A DNA stretch of 32,209 nucleotides from Clostridia bacterium (GTDB taxonomy: Bacteria; Bacillota; Clostridia; Oscillospirales; Acutalibacteraceae). Of the stretch, positions 1-8,707 are shown piece after piece. The position numbers were made by a program, and so were the translations under genes. The stretch is taken from NCBI GenBank assembly GCA_017521925.1, contig JAFXBG010000003.1, forward strand, positions 1 to 32,209, read 5' to 3'. The first letter of the stretch is position 1. Each line of letters begins with the position of its first letter. The notes under the pieces are model-generated. The model did no database searches and was not told the origin of the DNA. It saw nothing but the letters and a program-made list of their open reading frames with translations.

Positions 1-141
1 ATGCTTTACCACAATCGTCCTCAAGTGTATTTGCTGTATGAGGGTGATGCGTGGCTGAGCACATCTTCATTGACCTTGATTGCTCCATTTACCTCTTTTG
101 AGAATGTGATGACATATATGCGTCGCAAGAAGAAGGAGTTC
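1..141 (+). CDS. Foreign-looking ORF fragment fused to antisense ppdK
   Basis: The first 47 codons read as a plausible protein (MLYHNRPQVYLLYEGDAW near the start, MRRKKKEF near position 140). The frame then runs into the antisense strand of ppdK at about 139-144, so the rest of the open frame, to a stop at 358-360, is only a shadow. I do not recognise the family and there is no visible ribosome site, because the sequence begins at the ATG. It could be the end of a phage or plasmid gene brought in by rearrangement, or an artefact of contig assembly. That this stretch codes for protein is inferred only from its amino-acid composition. Confidence 0.3.
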
Positions 142-999
142 GCGAACGCCAGCAACAACGTCCTCACCCTGAGCGTTTACAAGGAACTCACCCATGAGGC
201 CCTTTTCGCCTGTTGCGGGGTCACGTGTAAATGCAACACCTGTACCGCAATCGTCGCCCATGTTACCGAATGCCATCATCTGTACGTTAACAGCTGTACC
301 CCAGCTGTAAGGAATATCGTTGTCACGACGGTAAACGTTTGCACGGGGGTTGTCCCATGAACGGAATACAGCCTCAACAGCACCCATAAGCTGCTCCTTG
401 GGGTCTGTGGGGAAGTCCTTACCAATCTTAGACTTGTACTCAGCCTTGAACTGGCCTGCAAGAGTCTGAAGGTCCTCAGCTGTAAGCTCGATATCCTGAG
501 TTACACCCTTAGCTTCCTTCATTTCGTCGATAAGCTGCTCGAAGTACTTCTTACCAACCTCCATAACAACGTCGGAGTACATCTGGATAAATCTTCTGTA
601 GCAGTCCCAAGCCCAACGAGCGTTGCCGGACTTAGTAGCCATAACGTTAACAACATCCTCGTTAAGACCGAGGTTAAGGATTGTGTCCATCATACCGGGC
701 ATAGATGCACGTGCACCGGAACGAACAGAAACGAGAAGGGGATTCTCAAGATCGCCGAACTTCTTGCCTGTGATCTCTTCCATCTTTACGATGTACTCCA
801 TGATCTGTGCCTGAATGTCGTCGTTGATCTTGCGACCATCCTCATAATACTGTGTGCAAGCCTCTGTGGAAATTGTGAAGCCCTGGGGAACGGGAAGACC
901 GAGAGATGTCATCTCTGCAAGGTTAGCACCCTTACCACCAAGAATTTCACGCATTGTTGCGTTACCCTCTGAGAAGAGGTAAACATACTTGTGGCTCAT
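67..999 (-). CDS. ppdK: Pyruvate, phosphate dikinase, N-terminal fragment (interrupted)
   Basis: PpdK interconverts pyruvate, ATP and phosphate with phosphoenolpyruvate, AMP and pyrophosphate in the cytoplasm. Residues 1-286 (bases 999 to about 142) match the N-terminal nucleotide-binding region: YLFSEGN, GGKGANLAEM, the SVRSGARASMPGMMDT segment and GEDVVAGVR. Full-length family members have about 875 residues, so the phosphohistidine and PEP/pyruvate domains are absent. After GVR the expected TP... continuation is replaced by ELLLLATH..., and the frame stops at 67. The start at 999 is preferred over an upstream TTG at 1014 because it sits behind GGAGG with good spacing and matches the family N-terminus. 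The break coincides with a different sequence on the left, so this is a rearranged or misjoined gene rather than a simple point mutation. Confidence 0.85.
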   Translation of the reverse strand: MSHKYVYLFSEGNATMREILGGKGANLAEMTSLGLPVPQGFTISTEACTQYYEDGRKINDDIQAQIMEYIVKMEEITGKKFGDLENPLLVSVRSGARASMPGMMDTILNLGLNEDVVNVMATKSGNARWAWDCYRRFIQMYSDVVMEVGKKYFEQLIDEMKEAKGVTQDIELTAEDLQTLAGQFKAEYKSKIGKDFPTDPKEQLMGAVEAVFRSWDNPRANVYRRDNDIPYSWGTAVNVQMMAFGNMGDDCGTGVAFTRDPATGEKGLMGEFLVNAQGEDVVAGVRELLLLATHICHHILKRGKWSNQGQ

Positions 1000-1105
1000 T
1001 TGAAAAACCTCCAATTAAAATAATATGTGTATTAAGCGGCAGTATAAGTATGAAACTGCCTCGCATTCACGGCGGAAAATCCCCGCCTACTCATGCCTAA
1101 AAGTT

Positions 1106-1134
1106 ATTATAACAAATAAAGTTTAAAATTGCCA
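1106..1134 (-). promoter_or_regulatory. Promoter of ppdK
   Basis: On the minus strand a perfect TATAAT (1111-1106) is preceded by TGT, making an extended -10. The -35 position, TGGCAA at 1134-1129 with a 17-bp spacer, is poor, as is common for extended -10 promoters. The leader would be about 100 nt. Confidence 0.45.
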
Positions 1135-1152
1135 CATTTTTTTGAAACTATT

Positions 1153-1182
1153 TTGACAAAAAATGTAACCAATATTTAGAAT
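1153..1182 (+). promoter_or_regulatory. Promoter candidate P1 for the glmU-like/prs operon
   Basis: A perfect TTGACA (1153-1158), an 18-bp spacer and TAGAAT (1177-1182) give a good housekeeping-type promoter. It would leave a leader of about 150 nt before the ATG at 1343. Confidence 0.5.
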
Positions 1183-1239
1183 TTACGCCAAACAATTTGT
1201 TTATCTATAACAAAAAACAAAAAAAGTAGGCAAAGTCAC

Positions 1240-1267
1240 TTGAAAAATCTATTTTTTATGCGATAAT
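1240..1267 (+). promoter_or_regulatory. Promoter candidate P2 for the glmU-like/prs operon
   Basis: TTGAAA (1240-1245), a 16-bp spacer and GATAAT (1262-1267) form a second candidate nearer the gene. Either or both of the two promoters could be used. Confidence 0.4.
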
Positions 1268-1342
1268 GTTAGTATCTGTTATTACGCTTGGCTTTTTGCA
1301 AAGCGGTTTCATTTAATATATCGATACGGGGAGTTGTGATTT

Positions 1343-2092
1343 ATGCAAAAATGTGCGCTTATCCTTGCAGGCGGTGAAGGCAAACGAATGAAAAGCCTTA
1401 AGCCCAAAACTCTTTGTGAGGTTCTCTCCAAGCCTATGCTTCAGTGGGTTATTGACGCCCTTAAGGCTGCAGGCATAGATAACATCTGTGTTATCAAAGG
1501 CTTTGCCAAGGAGTACATAGATGATTACCTCGCCACACTTCCCTATGATGTAACTACAGCATATCAGGCTGAAAGGCTTGGCACAGGCCATGCAGTTATG
1601 ATGGCTAAGGACTTTTTAAATGAAAACAAAGGCTCAGTTGTAATTTTAGGCGGTGATGCTCCTTTTATGGATGCTCAGACTATCCGCAAGGCTTACGACG
1701 AGCACACAAAGACCGAAGCTTTTGCTACAGTTATTTCTGCAGTTATCGACGACCCTACAGGCTATGGCAGAATCACACGAGAAGCCGACGGCTCTCTTAA
1801 AGCTATTGTTGAGCAGAAAGACGCTGACGAGGAAACCCTTAGAATTAAGGAAATCAACTCAGGCGGATATTGGTTTGACACCGTGGGACTTCTGTCTGTT
1901 CTTGACAGAATCACAGCCAACAACAACGCAAAGGAATACTACCTGCCCGATGCTCTTAAAATCCTTAAGTCTGACGGTAAGCGTGTTTCTGTATATATTG
2001 CTGAAAATCCCGACACAGTGCTTGGTGCAAATGACCCTGAGCAGTTAAAGGGATTGGAAGAAATTGCCAAAGCAAAAGGCTACGGCATATAA
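1343..2092 (+). CDS. GlmU-like nucleotidyltransferase, uridyltransferase domain only
   Basis: This is a 249-aa sugar-1-phosphate nucleotidyltransferase resembling the N-terminal half of GlmU, which makes UDP-GlcNAc from UTP and GlcNAc-1-phosphate for peptidoglycan. Visible motifs are the nucleotide loop LAGGEGKRM (8-16) with KPK (20-22), ERLGTGHA (77-84), GGDAP with the metal-binding Asp (103-107), GYGRI (140-144) and EINSG (170-174). Bifunctional GlmU has about 450 residues; here the left-handed beta-helix acetyltransferase half is absent and the protein ends cleanly. A separate acetyltransferase elsewhere could supply that step, or the substrate could be another sugar phosphate. A GGGGAG ribosome site precedes the ATG. 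The gene sits 42 bp upstream of prs, the same pairing as glmU-prs in Bacillus. Confidence 0.85.
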   Translation: MQKCALILAGGEGKRMKSLKPKTLCEVLSKPMLQWVIDALKAAGIDNICVIKGFAKEYIDDYLATLPYDVTTAYQAERLGTGHAVMMAKDFLNENKGSVVILGGDAPFMDAQTIRKAYDEHTKTEAFATVISAVIDDPTGYGRITREADGSLKAIVEQKDADEETLRIKEINSGGYWFDTVGLLSVLDRITANNNAKEYYLPDALKILKSDGKRVSVYIAENPDTVLGANDPEQLKGLEEIAKAKGYGI

Positions 2093-2134
2093 ATTTGAAA
2101 AACTTTATTATTTCATATAAAGGGGAATGTACAC

Positions 2135-3091
2135 ATGATTTTTCACGGTAAGGACATTAAGATTTTCTCAGGTAACTCAAATCCCAGTGTTGCTCAGGGT
2201 GTTGCAGGCTGCCTCGGTTTACCTTTAGGTAAGTCTAGCTGCACAAAATTCAGCGACGGCGAGATTTCCGTTTCTCTTCACGAGTCTGTTCGTGGTAGCG
2301 AGTGCTTTGTAATTCAGTCTACTTGCACACCTGTTAACGACAACCTTATGGAAATGCTTATTATGATTGACGCTTTAAAGCGTGCATCTGCTGCAAGCAT
2401 TACCGCTGTTATGCCCTACTTCGGCTATGCACGTCAGGATAGAAAAGCCAAGGCAAGAGATCCGATTTCAGCTAAGCTTTGTGCTGACCTTATTACTGCT
2501 GCAGGCGCTGACAGAGTTCTTACAATGGACCTTCACGCAAACCAGATTCAGGGCTTCTTTGACATCCCTGTTGACCACCTTTTCGGTGCTCCTATGCTTG
2601 CTAACCATATGAAGAAGAAAATCGGCAAAGAACCTGAGGGTTTTGTTGTTGTTTCTCCTGACCTTGGTTCAGTTACACGTTCAAGAAACTTTGCTGCAAA
2701 AATTGGTTGCCCCCTTGCAATCATCGACAAGCGCAGACCCAAGGCTAATGTTTCTGAGGTTATGAACATCATCGGCGATATCGAAGGCAAGAAGGTTATC
2801 CTTGTTGACGATATGATCGACACAGCAGGTACACTCTGCAACGCTGCTCAGGCTGTTATCGACAACGGTGCTCTTGAGGTTTATGCTTGTGCTACTCACG
2901 CAGTTCTTTCAGGTCCTGCCACAGAGAGAATCAAGAACTCTGTTATCAAAGAGCTTATCCTTCTTGATACAGTTCCCGTTCCCGAGGAAAATATGCTTGA
3001 CAAATACACAGTTCTTCCTGTTGCTCCTGTATTTGCAGAGGCTATTGAGAGAATCTACGCTGACAAGCCTGTTTCTCCCCTCTTCACTTGA
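2135..3091 (+). CDS. prs: Ribose-phosphate pyrophosphokinase
   Basis: Prs makes PRPP from ribose 5-phosphate and ATP, feeding purine, pyrimidine, NAD, His and Trp synthesis in the cytoplasm. The 318 aa match the usual class I length. Motifs in order are FSDGE (39-43), GYARQDRKAKARDPI (97-111; ATP and ribose-phosphate contacts), DLHANQIQGFF (132-142) and the PRPP loop VILVDDMIDTAGTL (221-234). The ribosome site AAAGGGG lies before the ATG. The gene follows the GlmU-like gene closely and is probably co-transcribed with it; a terminator-like hairpin separates it from pth. Confidence 0.97.
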   Translation: MIFHGKDIKIFSGNSNPSVAQGVAGCLGLPLGKSSCTKFSDGEISVSLHESVRGSECFVIQSTCTPVNDNLMEMLIMIDALKRASAASITAVMPYFGYARQDRKAKARDPISAKLCADLITAAGADRVLTMDLHANQIQGFFDIPVDHLFGAPMLANHMKKKIGKEPEGFVVVSPDLGSVTRSRNFAAKIGCPLAIIDKRRPKANVSEVMNIIGDIEGKKVILVDDMIDTAGTLCNAAQAVIDNGALEVYACATHAVLSGPATERIKNSVIKELILLDTVPVPEENMLDKYTVLPVAPVFAEAIERIYADKPVSPLFT

Positions 3092-3110
3092 TTTTATATT
3101 AAATTTAACG

Positions 3111-3147
3111 GCGGCTCTGACGAAAGTCTCAGCCGCTTGTATTTTCC
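3111..3147 (+). terminator. Terminator-like hairpin between prs and pth
   Basis: GCGGCT pairs with AGCCGC, and an inner GAC-GAAA-GTC tetraloop stem is separated from it by a 2x2 internal loop (3111-3136). TTGTATTTT follows. The tail is mediocre and pth begins only 18 bp later, so partial read-through into pth is likely. Confidence 0.55.
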
Positions 3148-3164
3148 CTTGAAAGGCGATATTT

Positions 3165-3758
3165 ATGTTCGGCAAATCCAAATTTTCATCTTCTATTGAA
3201 TATATTATTGTAGGTCTGGGCAATCCCGGCAAGCAGTACGAAAACACCCGCCACAACTGCGGTTTTATGGCTATTGACCGTCTTGCAGAAAAAGAAAACT
3301 GCAGACTCACCAAAATCCGCTTTAAGTCAACCACAGGCGAGTGTACAATAGGCGGTCACCGTTGCCTTCTGATGAAGCCCTCTACCTTTATGAATCTTTC
3401 CGGTCAGGCTGTGGTAGAAGCTATGAGTTTCTACAAAATTCCGCCTGAAAATGTTATTATAATGTTTGATGATATCTCTCTTGATGTGGGCAGAATCAGA
3501 ATCAGACGAAGTGGCTCTGACGGCGGTCAGAACGGTATGAAAAACATTATCTACTTAAGCGGAAGCGACAAATTCCCACGGGTTAAAATCGGCATAGGCA
3601 AAAAACCTCATCCTGACTACGACCTTAAGGATTGGGTGCTCTCCCGTTTTTCAAAGGAAGATATGAAAACCTTAAATGAAGTTCTTGACAATGCCAGTGA
3701 CGCCGCCGCTCTTATGGTGGATGGTAAAACCGACTTGGCAATGCAGAAATACAATTAG
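3165..3758 (+). CDS. pth: Peptidyl-tRNA hydrolase
   Basis: Pth releases peptides from tRNAs that dropped off the ribosome. At 197 aa it has normal length. GLGNPG (17-22), NTRH with the catalytic His (His30), FMNLSG (75-80) and the FDD acid motif (101-103) are present. One deviation stands out. The motif that in E. coli is GGHNG (His113-Asn114) reads GGQNG here (120-124), so a His that contacts the tRNA/peptidyl group is a Gln, while the adjacent Asn is kept. The start at 3165 has GAAAGG upstream. The mfd gene follows, the same order as in Bacillus (pth-mfd). Confidence 0.96.
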   Translation: MFGKSKFSSSIEYIIVGLGNPGKQYENTRHNCGFMAIDRLAEKENCRLTKIRFKSTTGECTIGGHRCLLMKPSTFMNLSGQAVVEAMSFYKIPPENVIIMFDDISLDVGRIRIRRSGSDGGQNGMKNIIYLSGSDKFPRVKIGIGKKPHPDYDLKDWVLSRFSKEDMKTLNEVLDNASDAAALMVDGKTDLAMQKYN

Positions 3759-3843
3759 CAGGTAAGCTGCCTGCAGGGTATTTCGCCTTTGAATAAGTTG
3801 ATTTAGAGGTATCCTATCATTAACGGCGGGTTGGTTAATTCTC

Positions 3844-3852
3844 TGCTATAAT
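3844..3852 (+). promoter_or_regulatory. Extended -10 promoter for mfd
   Basis: TGCTATAAT contains a perfect TATAAT (3847-3852) with the TGN extension. No good -35 is present at the expected spacing. It lies about 100 bp before the mfd start. Confidence 0.5.
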
Positions 3853-3895
3853 CACACGAAGGTACCACCGCAATTTTAATTATTCATTTCTAAAA

Positions 3896-3932
3896 GCTCG
3901 CTGAGTACACCCCTGTGTCACTCATTGCGAGC
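3896..3932 (+). promoter_or_regulatory. Strong hairpin in the mfd leader
   Basis: Three nested stems pair around a CCCT loop: GCTCGC/GCGAGC, TGAGT/ACTCA and ACAC/GTGT. The structure ends 11 bp before the GGAGG of mfd. No T-run follows, so it looks like a leader structure affecting stability or translation rather than a classical terminator. Its function is unknown. Confidence 0.6.
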
Positions 3933-3952
3933 CGTTACCCTTTGGAGGAAAT

Positions 3953-6900
3953 ATGAAATTTATCTATGATTTATTCAAAAGTCACAAGCCTTACAATGAC
4001 CTGAGCTCTGCTTTAAATACCCCCTGTGCCGTTGCGGCTACGGGGTTGTCATCAGTTCATAAAGCCAGTGTTATATACACTCTTTGTAAGGAAAAAGCTT
4101 CCAAAGCTTTCTGCATATGTGCAGACGAAAGAGAAGCACAGACCCTTTGCGACGACCTTAAAACAATGGGAATGAAAGTGCTTTTTTACCCTTACCGTGA
4201 CTTTACCTTTCAGAATGTCAGCGGTGTGTCCCACGATGACGAAAGAAGACGTTTAGGTGTTCTAATGAGTCTGCTCAGTGAGGACTGCGACGGTGTAATC
4301 ACCTGTCCTGATGCAGCCGCTCAGTACACCATTCCAATGGCATCACTTGCCGACTCTACACTTAACCTGCGTGTGGGTAAAACCATAACCATAGAATCCT
4401 GCATAAAATCCCTTACTCTGCTTGGCTACGAAAGATGCGACGCCATTGAGGGCGAGGGTCAGTTTTCATTGAGAGGCGGTATTCTTGACTTTTTTCCGCC
4501 GGGTAATGAAAATCCCGTACGAGCCGAGTTCTGGGGCGACGAGGTTGACTCCTTAAGCTACTTTGACATTTCCACTCAGCGAAGAACCGAGGCGGTGGAT
4601 ATTGTTACGCTCTGCCCCTCTTCCGAAGTAATAATCAGCGACAGAGAAGAGTTTGCAAAGAAAATCGAGAAAAAAGCATCATACCTGAGAGCCGACTCAA
4701 CCAAAAAAGCCAAGGAGGTTTTGTACTCCGAGGCAGAACAGATACGCCAGGGGCTATACATTTCAAACCGTGATAAATTCATTCACCTGGTTTACGAAGA
4801 AACCGCCACGCTTTTTGATTATATAGACGACTCTTTCATCGGCTTTATTTCAGAGCATACTGCCGTTAAAGACAGAGTTGCATCAACGGAATTCCGCTTT
4901 TCCCAGGATATGCCTCAGTATTTTGCCGAGGGTGTTCTTTGCCGCGGTTTTGACAATTACAGCATAAGCTGGGAAGAATCTGTAGATAAGCTTTCTGAGA
5001 ACAGACTTGTGTATCTTGACAACTTTGCCCACGGTTCCTATGAGCTTCCTTTAAAAGCACTTTCCAACTTCAATTTAAGGCTTCTGCCCCCTTTCAGCGG
5101 TCAGATTTCAACCTTAGTTTCTGACCTTGACTCGTCAGACGCCGACAAATGTGCCGTTGTACTTTTGTGCAACACCAGAAAGGCCGCTGAAAACGTAGTT
5201 GACCTTCTGCGTGAGCAAGATAAAAAAGCCATTATCTGGAAGGACACAGAAGCCCTTACCAAAGGCTATATACATGTTACCGAGGGCATACTTTCGGGCG
5301 GATTTGAAATTCCCGAACAAAAATTTATGCTCTTTACCCAAAGCACAACCCAGATTAAACTCCAGAAAAAACACAAGCTTCCAAAAGACGGACAGGCAAT
5401 TTACAGCCTTTCCGAGCTGTCGACAGGTGATTACGTGGTACACACCATCCACGGCGTAGGAATTTTTGGCGGTATAACTAAGCTTGACTCCCACGGAATT
5501 GTAAAAGATTACATAAAAATTTCTTATGCAAAGGGCGACGTGCTTTATGTTCCTGTTACTCAGCTTGACTTAGTTGCAAAATATATAGGCCCTAAAGAAA
5601 ACTCTGCCGTTAAGCTTAACCGCTTAGGTTCAGGTGATTTTCAGAAAACAAAAAGCAGAGTCAAAAAAGCCGTTAAGGATATGGCTAAGGAGCTTATCGC
5701 TCTTTATCAGAAGCGAATGCAAGCACAAGGTCACCCATTTTCTGAAGATACAGAATGGCAAAGGGATTTTGAAGCTCGCTTTGAATATGAAGAAACCCCA
5801 GACCAGCTTCGCTGTGTTGATGAAATCAAGGGTGATATGGAGCGTACCTCACCTATGGACAGACTCCTGTGCGGTGACGTAGGCTTTGGAAAAACCGAGG
5901 TCGCCCTGAGAGCCGCTTTCAAGTGCGTTTCTGACTCAAAGCAGTGTGCTTTGCTTTGTCCTACTACCATACTTGCCTGGCAGCATTTTCAGACTATCTG
6001 CAAACGATTTGAGGGTTATCCCATCAGAATCCAGTTACTTAGCCGTTTCAGAAACAAAGAACAACAGGCAGAAATTCTAAAACAGCTTAAACGCGGAGAA
6101 ATTGACCTTGTTGTAGGTACTCACCGCTTAGTTCAGAAAGACGTTGAGTTCAGGGATTTAGGGCTTGTAATTATAGACGAAGAGCAACGTTTCGGCGTTG
6201 CACAAAAGGAAAGGCTTAAAGAAGCATACCCCAACATTGACGTGCTCACCCTTTCTGCCACACCTATCCCCCGAACCCTTAATATGGCTATGAGCGGAAT
6301 CCGCGATATGTCGGTTTTAGAGGAAGCTCCCCAGAACCGCTACCCTGTACAGACCTATGTTCTTGAGCACGAACAGGCAGTCATCAATGAAGCTATCCGC
6401 AGGGAGTTAAGACGCGGCGGTCAGGTTTTCTATCTTCATAATAACGTTGAATCTATAGAGGCAAAGGCGGCTCGTTTAGGCTCTCAGATTCCCGAAGCAT
6501 CCATTGGTGTCGGTCACGGAAAAATGACCGAACAACAGCTTTCAAAAGTGTGGAGCGATATGCTTGAACAAAAAATAAACGTACTTGTATGCACAACAAT
6601 CATAGAAACAGGCGTTGATATTTCTAATGCAAACACACTGATTATCGAAAATGCCGACCGTTTCGGTCTTTCTCAGCTTCACCAGCTCAGGGGCAGAATA
6701 GGCAGGTCTAGCCGACGCGCTTACGCCTACCTTACCTTTACAAAGGCAAAGGTACTTTCTGAAATTTCTCAGAAGCGACTTACTGCTATACGTGAATTTA
6801 CAGAGTTCGGCTCAGGCTTTAAAATTGCTATGCGAGACCTGGAGCTCCGCGGTGCCGGCAATATTTTAGGTGCTCAGCAACACGGCCATATGGAAGACGT

Positions 6901-7408
6901 GGGCTACGATATGTACTTAAAGCTTTTAGGCGATGCCGTTAAAGAGGAAAAGGGCGAGCTTCCCACACACCGCGAGGACAAGGACTGCCTTGTTGACCTT
7001 TCACTCGCTGCTCATATTCCCGAAAGCTACATCGAAAGCCTTACCCTCAGACTTGACGTGTACAAGCTTATTGCAGACATCCGCACAGAAGAAGATGCCG
7101 AAGATGTTGTTGATGAGCTTATAGACCGTTTTGGTGATATTCCCAAATCTGTTATGGGACTTATAGAAATAGCCTTAGTCCGTAACAAAGCGGCTGATAT
7201 GGGTATATACGAAATTAAGCAGACTGATATGAACGTACTTTTATATGTCAAAGACATCAAAAGCCCTGAAATTATCAATCTTATCTGCGAGCAAAAGGGC
7301 AACGCTTTACTAAGTGCAGGCAGTAAACCTTATGTTTCTGTCAAGCTTAAAAGCAAACTTGACCCCTTAAGTGCTTTAAGGACAGTGTTTAAAATCAACC
7401 TGTACTGA
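3953..7408 (+). CDS. mfd: Transcription-repair coupling factor
   Basis: Mfd is a DNA translocase that removes RNA polymerase stalled at lesions and recruits UvrA. The 1151 aa match the family length. The N-terminal third carries the UvrB-like region ([23 protein letters not shown]). Around residues 485-560 is the CarD-like RNA-polymerase-interacting domain ([14 protein letters not shown]). The helicase motor follows: Walker A GDVGFGKT (641-648), DEEQ (742-745), SATPIPR (768-774) and the LRGRIGR motif VI near 911-919. The C-terminus (about 1000-1110) is the TRCF domain that masks UvrA binding. The ATG at 3953 follows GGAGG. No key residue appears missing. Confidence 0.98.
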   Translation: MKFIYDLFKSHKPYNDLSSALNTPCAVAATGLSSVHKASVIYTLCKEKASKAFCICADEREAQTLCDDLKTMGMKVLFYPYRDFTFQNVSGVSHDDERRRLGVLMSLLSEDCDGVITCPDAAAQYTIPMASLADSTLNLRVGKTITIESCIKSLTLLGYERCDAIEGEGQFSLRGGILDFFPPGNENPVRAEFWGDEVDSLSYFDISTQRRTEAVDIVTLCPSSEVIISDREEFAKKIEKKASYLRADSTKKAKEVLYSEAEQIRQGLYISNRDKFIHLVYEETATLFDYIDDSFIGFISEHTAVKDRVASTEFRFSQDMPQYFAEGVLCRGFDNYSISWEESVDKLSENRLVYLDNFAHGSYELPLKALSNFNLRLLPPFSGQISTLVSDLDSSDADKCAVVLLCNTRKAAENVVDLLREQDKKAIIWKDTEALTKGYIHVTEGILSGGFEIPEQKFMLFTQSTTQIKLQKKHKLPKDGQAIYSLSELSTGDYVVHTIHGVGIFGGITKLDSHGIVKDYIKISYAKGDVLYVPVTQLDLVAKYIGPKENSAVKLNRLGSGDFQKTKSRVKKAVKDMAKELIALYQKRMQAQGHPFSEDTEWQRDFEARFEYEETPDQLRCVDEIKGDMERTSPMDRLLCGDVGFGKTEVALRAAFKCVSDSKQCALLCPTTILAWQHFQTICKRFEGYPIRIQLLSRFRNKEQQAEILKQLKRGEIDLVVGTHRLVQKDVEFRDLGLVIIDEEQRFGVAQKERLKEAYPNIDVLTLSATPIPRTLNMAMSGIRDMSVLEEAPQNRYPVQTYVLEHEQAVINEAIRRELRRGGQVFYLHNNVESIEAKAARLGSQIPEASIGVGHGKMTEQQLSKVWSDMLEQKINVLVCTTIIETGVDISNANTLIIENADRFGLSQLHQLRGRIGRSSRRAYAYLTFTKAKVLSEISQKRLTAIREFTEFGSGFKIAMRDLELRGAGNILGAQQHGHMEDVGYDMYLKLLGDAVKEEKGELPTHREDKDCLVDLSLAAHIPESYIESLTLRLDVYKLIADIRTEEDAEDVVDELIDRFGDIPKSVMGLIEIALVRNKAADMGIYEIKQTDMNVLLYVKDIKSPEIINLICEQKGNALLSAGSKPYVSVKLKSKLDPLSALRTVFKINLY

Positions 7409-7457
7409 CATCAAATATGAACATTGGCTGAAAATTCTGTTTATTTTCTTATTTATA

Positions 7458-7486
7458 TTGAATTTTTCTGTAGATTTGTGTATAAT
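7458..7486 (+). promoter_or_regulatory. Promoter of the foldase lipoprotein gene
   Basis: TTGAAT (7458-7463), a 17-bp spacer and a perfect TATAAT (7481-7486) lie 45 bp upstream of the start codon. This is the clearest promoter in the left half of the window. Confidence 0.7.
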
Positions 7487-7531
7487 TTAGGGTGATTTAC
7501 TATCAACTAAGTTTTGAAAGGGGTTATCCCG

Positions 7532-8683
7532 ATGAATAACTTCAAAAAAACATCTGCCGTTTTTCTGGCAGTTTTAATGCTTGTTCTGGGAGCAGGTTGC
7601 AGTAAAAATCCCACCTGGAGCTACAAAACCGACAATGTAAGCTATGCTGAGGGTGTGTATCTGTACTCGCTTTTCTCTGCATACAACGAAGCTTACACAA
7701 TTCTGCAGGAGCAATCAGGCAACGATTTTGACTCTACTGCCTCTATTCTTGACATAAAAGCTGATTTTGATGGCGACGGCGAAGAGGTACTTTGCGAAAC
7801 CTGGATAAATGAACAGGCAGACATTATCACAAGAAACCTTGCCGCTCTTGACGAAAAGATTAAGGAATACGGCATCAAACTTGACAGAACTCAGGTTGAA
7901 AGTGCAAGAGAGCTTGCAAAGGAAGACTGGCACTTAGGTCCTTACTACGAATACTACGTAGCATCAGGCTATGAGGCAACCTCTTACGAGGATATGCTTT
8001 CTCCTTACGGTATTTCTTTTGACAGTTTCTTTACATCCTCTTACCTTGCAAGCGTTAAGCAGAATGCTATTTTTGACTATCTTTACGGCAAAAGCGGTGA
8101 AGAAGCAGTAAGCGACGAGGAAATCACCAAGTATTTCACAGACAACTACGCAAGCTACGCATATTTTACAACCAACCTTTACGAAACTTCTATTGACCCT
8201 GAAACCAGCCAACAGAAATATATTCCCTATACCGAGGAGCTTATTGACGGCGTTGAAAAAGAGTTCAAGTCCTATGCAAAGCAGGTTAACTCAGGTGCAG
8301 CTTATACAGAAGTTATGTACAAGTATATGAAAGCACATAATATCGTAGATAACCCCACTGTAAAGAACATTGAAATCCTTGACAACTCCTCTTTGGGCGA
8401 AGAAGTTTTAAAGGCTGTCAAAGAGCTTAAAGAAGGCAAAGCCACCTACCTTAAAGTAGGCACAGGTGACACTTCGATTATGTACTTTATCACAAGATTC
8501 CCCATTGCAGACGAAGCTGAAGAATACTTAAAGGCTGACGGCAACCGTCACACAATTCTTCAGGCATTAAAGTCTGAGGATTTCACAAACTATCTTAACG
8601 ACATTACTGAAAATGTTAAGGTAGAGGTTAACGAAAAGGTTATAGAAAAATACAGCCCCGCAATTTTTGAAACTACACTTTAA
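7532..8683 (+). CDS. SurA/PrsA-like foldase lipoprotein
   Basis: This 383-aa exported lipoprotein has a basic N-terminus, a hydrophobic stretch and the lipobox LGAGC with Cys23 as the lipidated residue, so it should sit on the outer face of the membrane. The rest resembles the chaperone part of SurA/PrsA-type foldases: a long helical N-terminal region, then a region with EEITKYFTDNYASY and a C-terminal part where a parvulin domain would sit. I do not see a clear parvulin catalytic signature, so isomerase activity is uncertain. The ATG at 7532 is chosen over an in-frame TTG at 7514 because GAAAGGGG lies correctly before it and the signal peptide starts there. The next gene follows after 24 bp and is probably co-transcribed. 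Confidence 0.75.
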   Translation: MNNFKKTSAVFLAVLMLVLGAGCSKNPTWSYKTDNVSYAEGVYLYSLFSAYNEAYTILQEQSGNDFDSTASILDIKADFDGDGEEVLCETWINEQADIITRNLAALDEKIKEYGIKLDRTQVESARELAKEDWHLGPYYEYYVASGYEATSYEDMLSPYGISFDSFFTSSYLASVKQNAIFDYLYGKSGEEAVSDEEITKYFTDNYASYAYFTTNLYETSIDPETSQQKYIPYTEELIDGVEKEFKSYAKQVNSGAAYTEVMYKYMKAHNIVDNPTVKNIEILDNSSLGEEVLKAVKELKEGKATYLKVGTGDTSIMYFITRFPIADEAEEYLKADGNRHTILQALKSEDFTNYLNDITENVKVEVNEKVIEKYSPAIFETTL

Positions 8684-8707
8684 TCCTTGATTCAGGGAGG
8701 TAATAAT

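Larger units (their letters stand above)
1015..1342. other. Divergent promoter region
   Basis: This 328-bp gap separates the minus-strand ppdK fragment from the plus-strand housekeeping genes. It holds a minus-strand extended -10 promoter, two plus-strand promoter candidates, and a small GGCGG/CCGCC hairpin near 1070-1090 that would lie in the ppdK leader RNA. The remainder is A/T-rich and I see no small gene in it. Confidence 0.6.

Noticed and set aside
2909-3334. Minus-strand ORFs across prs and pth (and similar antisense frames in mfd)
   Set aside because: They are shadows of well-supported genes, lack ribosome sites and match no family.
3858-3874. T-box-like GGTGGTACC motif on the minus strand before mfd
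   Set aside because: A transcript in that direction would run antisense through pth with no target gene, and no specifier stem or antiterminator is recognisable; probably chance plus the GGTACC palindrome.
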